DNA of 64,000 nt. It comes from Taenia hydatigena (lineage: Eukaryota > Platyhelminthes > Cestoda > Cyclophyllidea > Taeniidae). The DNA lies in assembly GCA_036345935.2 (NCBI GenBank), contig JADWOT020000002.1, forward strand, positions 6,571,145-6,635,144. Direction: 5' to 3'. A program made the position numbers and the translations under genes. This document shows positions 63,386 through 64,000 of this stretch, piece after piece (within the stretch, counting starts at the first letter, position 1; the number at the start of each line of letters is the position of its first letter). A model generated the notes under the pieces. The model ran no database searches. It saw only the letters and a list, made by a program, of their open reading frames with translations, and was not told where the DNA came from.

Positions 63386-64000
63386 ACACTGACCCAAAAG
63401 CAAAAAAGTTCAACTCCTGCTATCGGTACCACCTCAAGGCTACGATGATTACACGAAACAATTAAACTTTGATCAATCGAAGATTGACTAACGCATCGCA
63501 AGCACAATTTAATATGGCATGAACGCTTAGTGCCACCATGGGCAGAATCAAGTACGGCAGTCAATAATGGATCCGATTTTACGCCCACATTCCTCCTCGC
63601 CATTATTTCCAACGCTGATAACGATGCGTGTTATTGGCAGGCAGCCTCATAAGTACGTCATTGACGAAGACGTTAAGAAGCCTCTCCAGCCAATATTGCA
63701 AACAGTGGTAGTGATGGAGGCGACGCAGCCAGTGCTGTTTAGAGGCTGACTATTGCAACACGGTAATACTGTACTGACAAGCCTTAAGTATAAAATTGAT
63801 ACCTAATGCTACTCACTCATGTCTCCATACCCATCACAATATAATGCTCCGGTGGAAACGAAATTCCCTTTCGCCATAGCTTAGGCTGGCATATCTTTCG
63901 GTAAGTCCCTTTGTTCAGCTTTTATCTTAATAAATGAGACTTCATTTCCTACAACATTCTCTCCTAATTCAAATTACCCTCCGCATGCCTACCTATCAAA
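63386..64000 (+). repeat. Long direct repeat, copy 2 (runs off the window)
   Basis: About 97% identical to 37391-38010 in the same orientation, from the shared start ACACTGACCCAAAAGC to the last base of the window. Two frames (63376-63612 minus, 63567-63749 plus) are open here but interrupted in copy 1. The element boundary on the right is outside the window. Confidence 0.85.

Noticed and set aside
1..64000. Telomeric TTAGGG tracts marking a chromosome end
   Set aside because: Only isolated single hexamers occur; no tandem run.

Overview
Draft eukaryotic scaffold, most likely from a tapeworm (cestode, probably a taeniid such as Taenia or Echinococcus). That call rests mainly on one signal. 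At 18.2-19.3 kb, on the minus strand, two neighbouring exons encode a fibronectin type III (FnIII) domain with the pattern of the EG95/45W/TSOL host-protective oncosphere antigens. The rest fits a gene-poor, repeat-rich invertebrate region: no operons, open frames rarely above 120 codons, GT-AG splice-site-like sequences, microsatellites and a 100-N scaffold gap.

Layout: 0-9.5 kb is mostly unrecognised DNA bounded by two diverged, inverted GGTGG/CCACC-rich blocks (2.2-2.7 and 8.75-9.4 kb). 9.5-13.4 kb is featureless. 13.4-29.8 kb is the structured core. Segment pair A1/A2 (13.68-15.04 and 16.40-17.89 kb) recurs as B1/B2 (24.59-25.93 and 27.84-29.31 kb) at about 85% identity by eye. The antigen exons lie just after A2. 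Three blocks of a roughly 143-bp tandem repeat follow: an inverted array at 20.58-22.55 kb, two opposed arms with a spacer at 25.93-27.84 kb, and one arm at 29.31-29.80 kb. The repeat blocks abut B1 and B2 exactly where those segments end. 29.8-37.4 kb is unresolved, with weak exon candidates near 31.4 kb. 37.39 kb starts a repeat whose near-identical copy begins at 63.39 kb and runs off the window. 39-57.6 kb is mostly unrecognised, with a tRNA-like relic (42.8 kb), a small island of protein-like frames (50.6-52.3 kb) and the gap (56.15 kb). 57.63-62.88 kb is a foldback-type element with inverted arms of about 0.85 kb.

Function: only the FnIII exons can be named with confidence. The upstream copy has an intact frame and matching phase-1 splice sites. 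The second copy is frameshifted. Their signal-peptide and C-terminal exons could not be placed. The picture is a small tandem antigen family inside a segmentally duplicated, satellite-rich region; any causal link between the repeats and the gene family is inference. Identities and repeat boundaries are by eye, generally good to within a few tens of bases.
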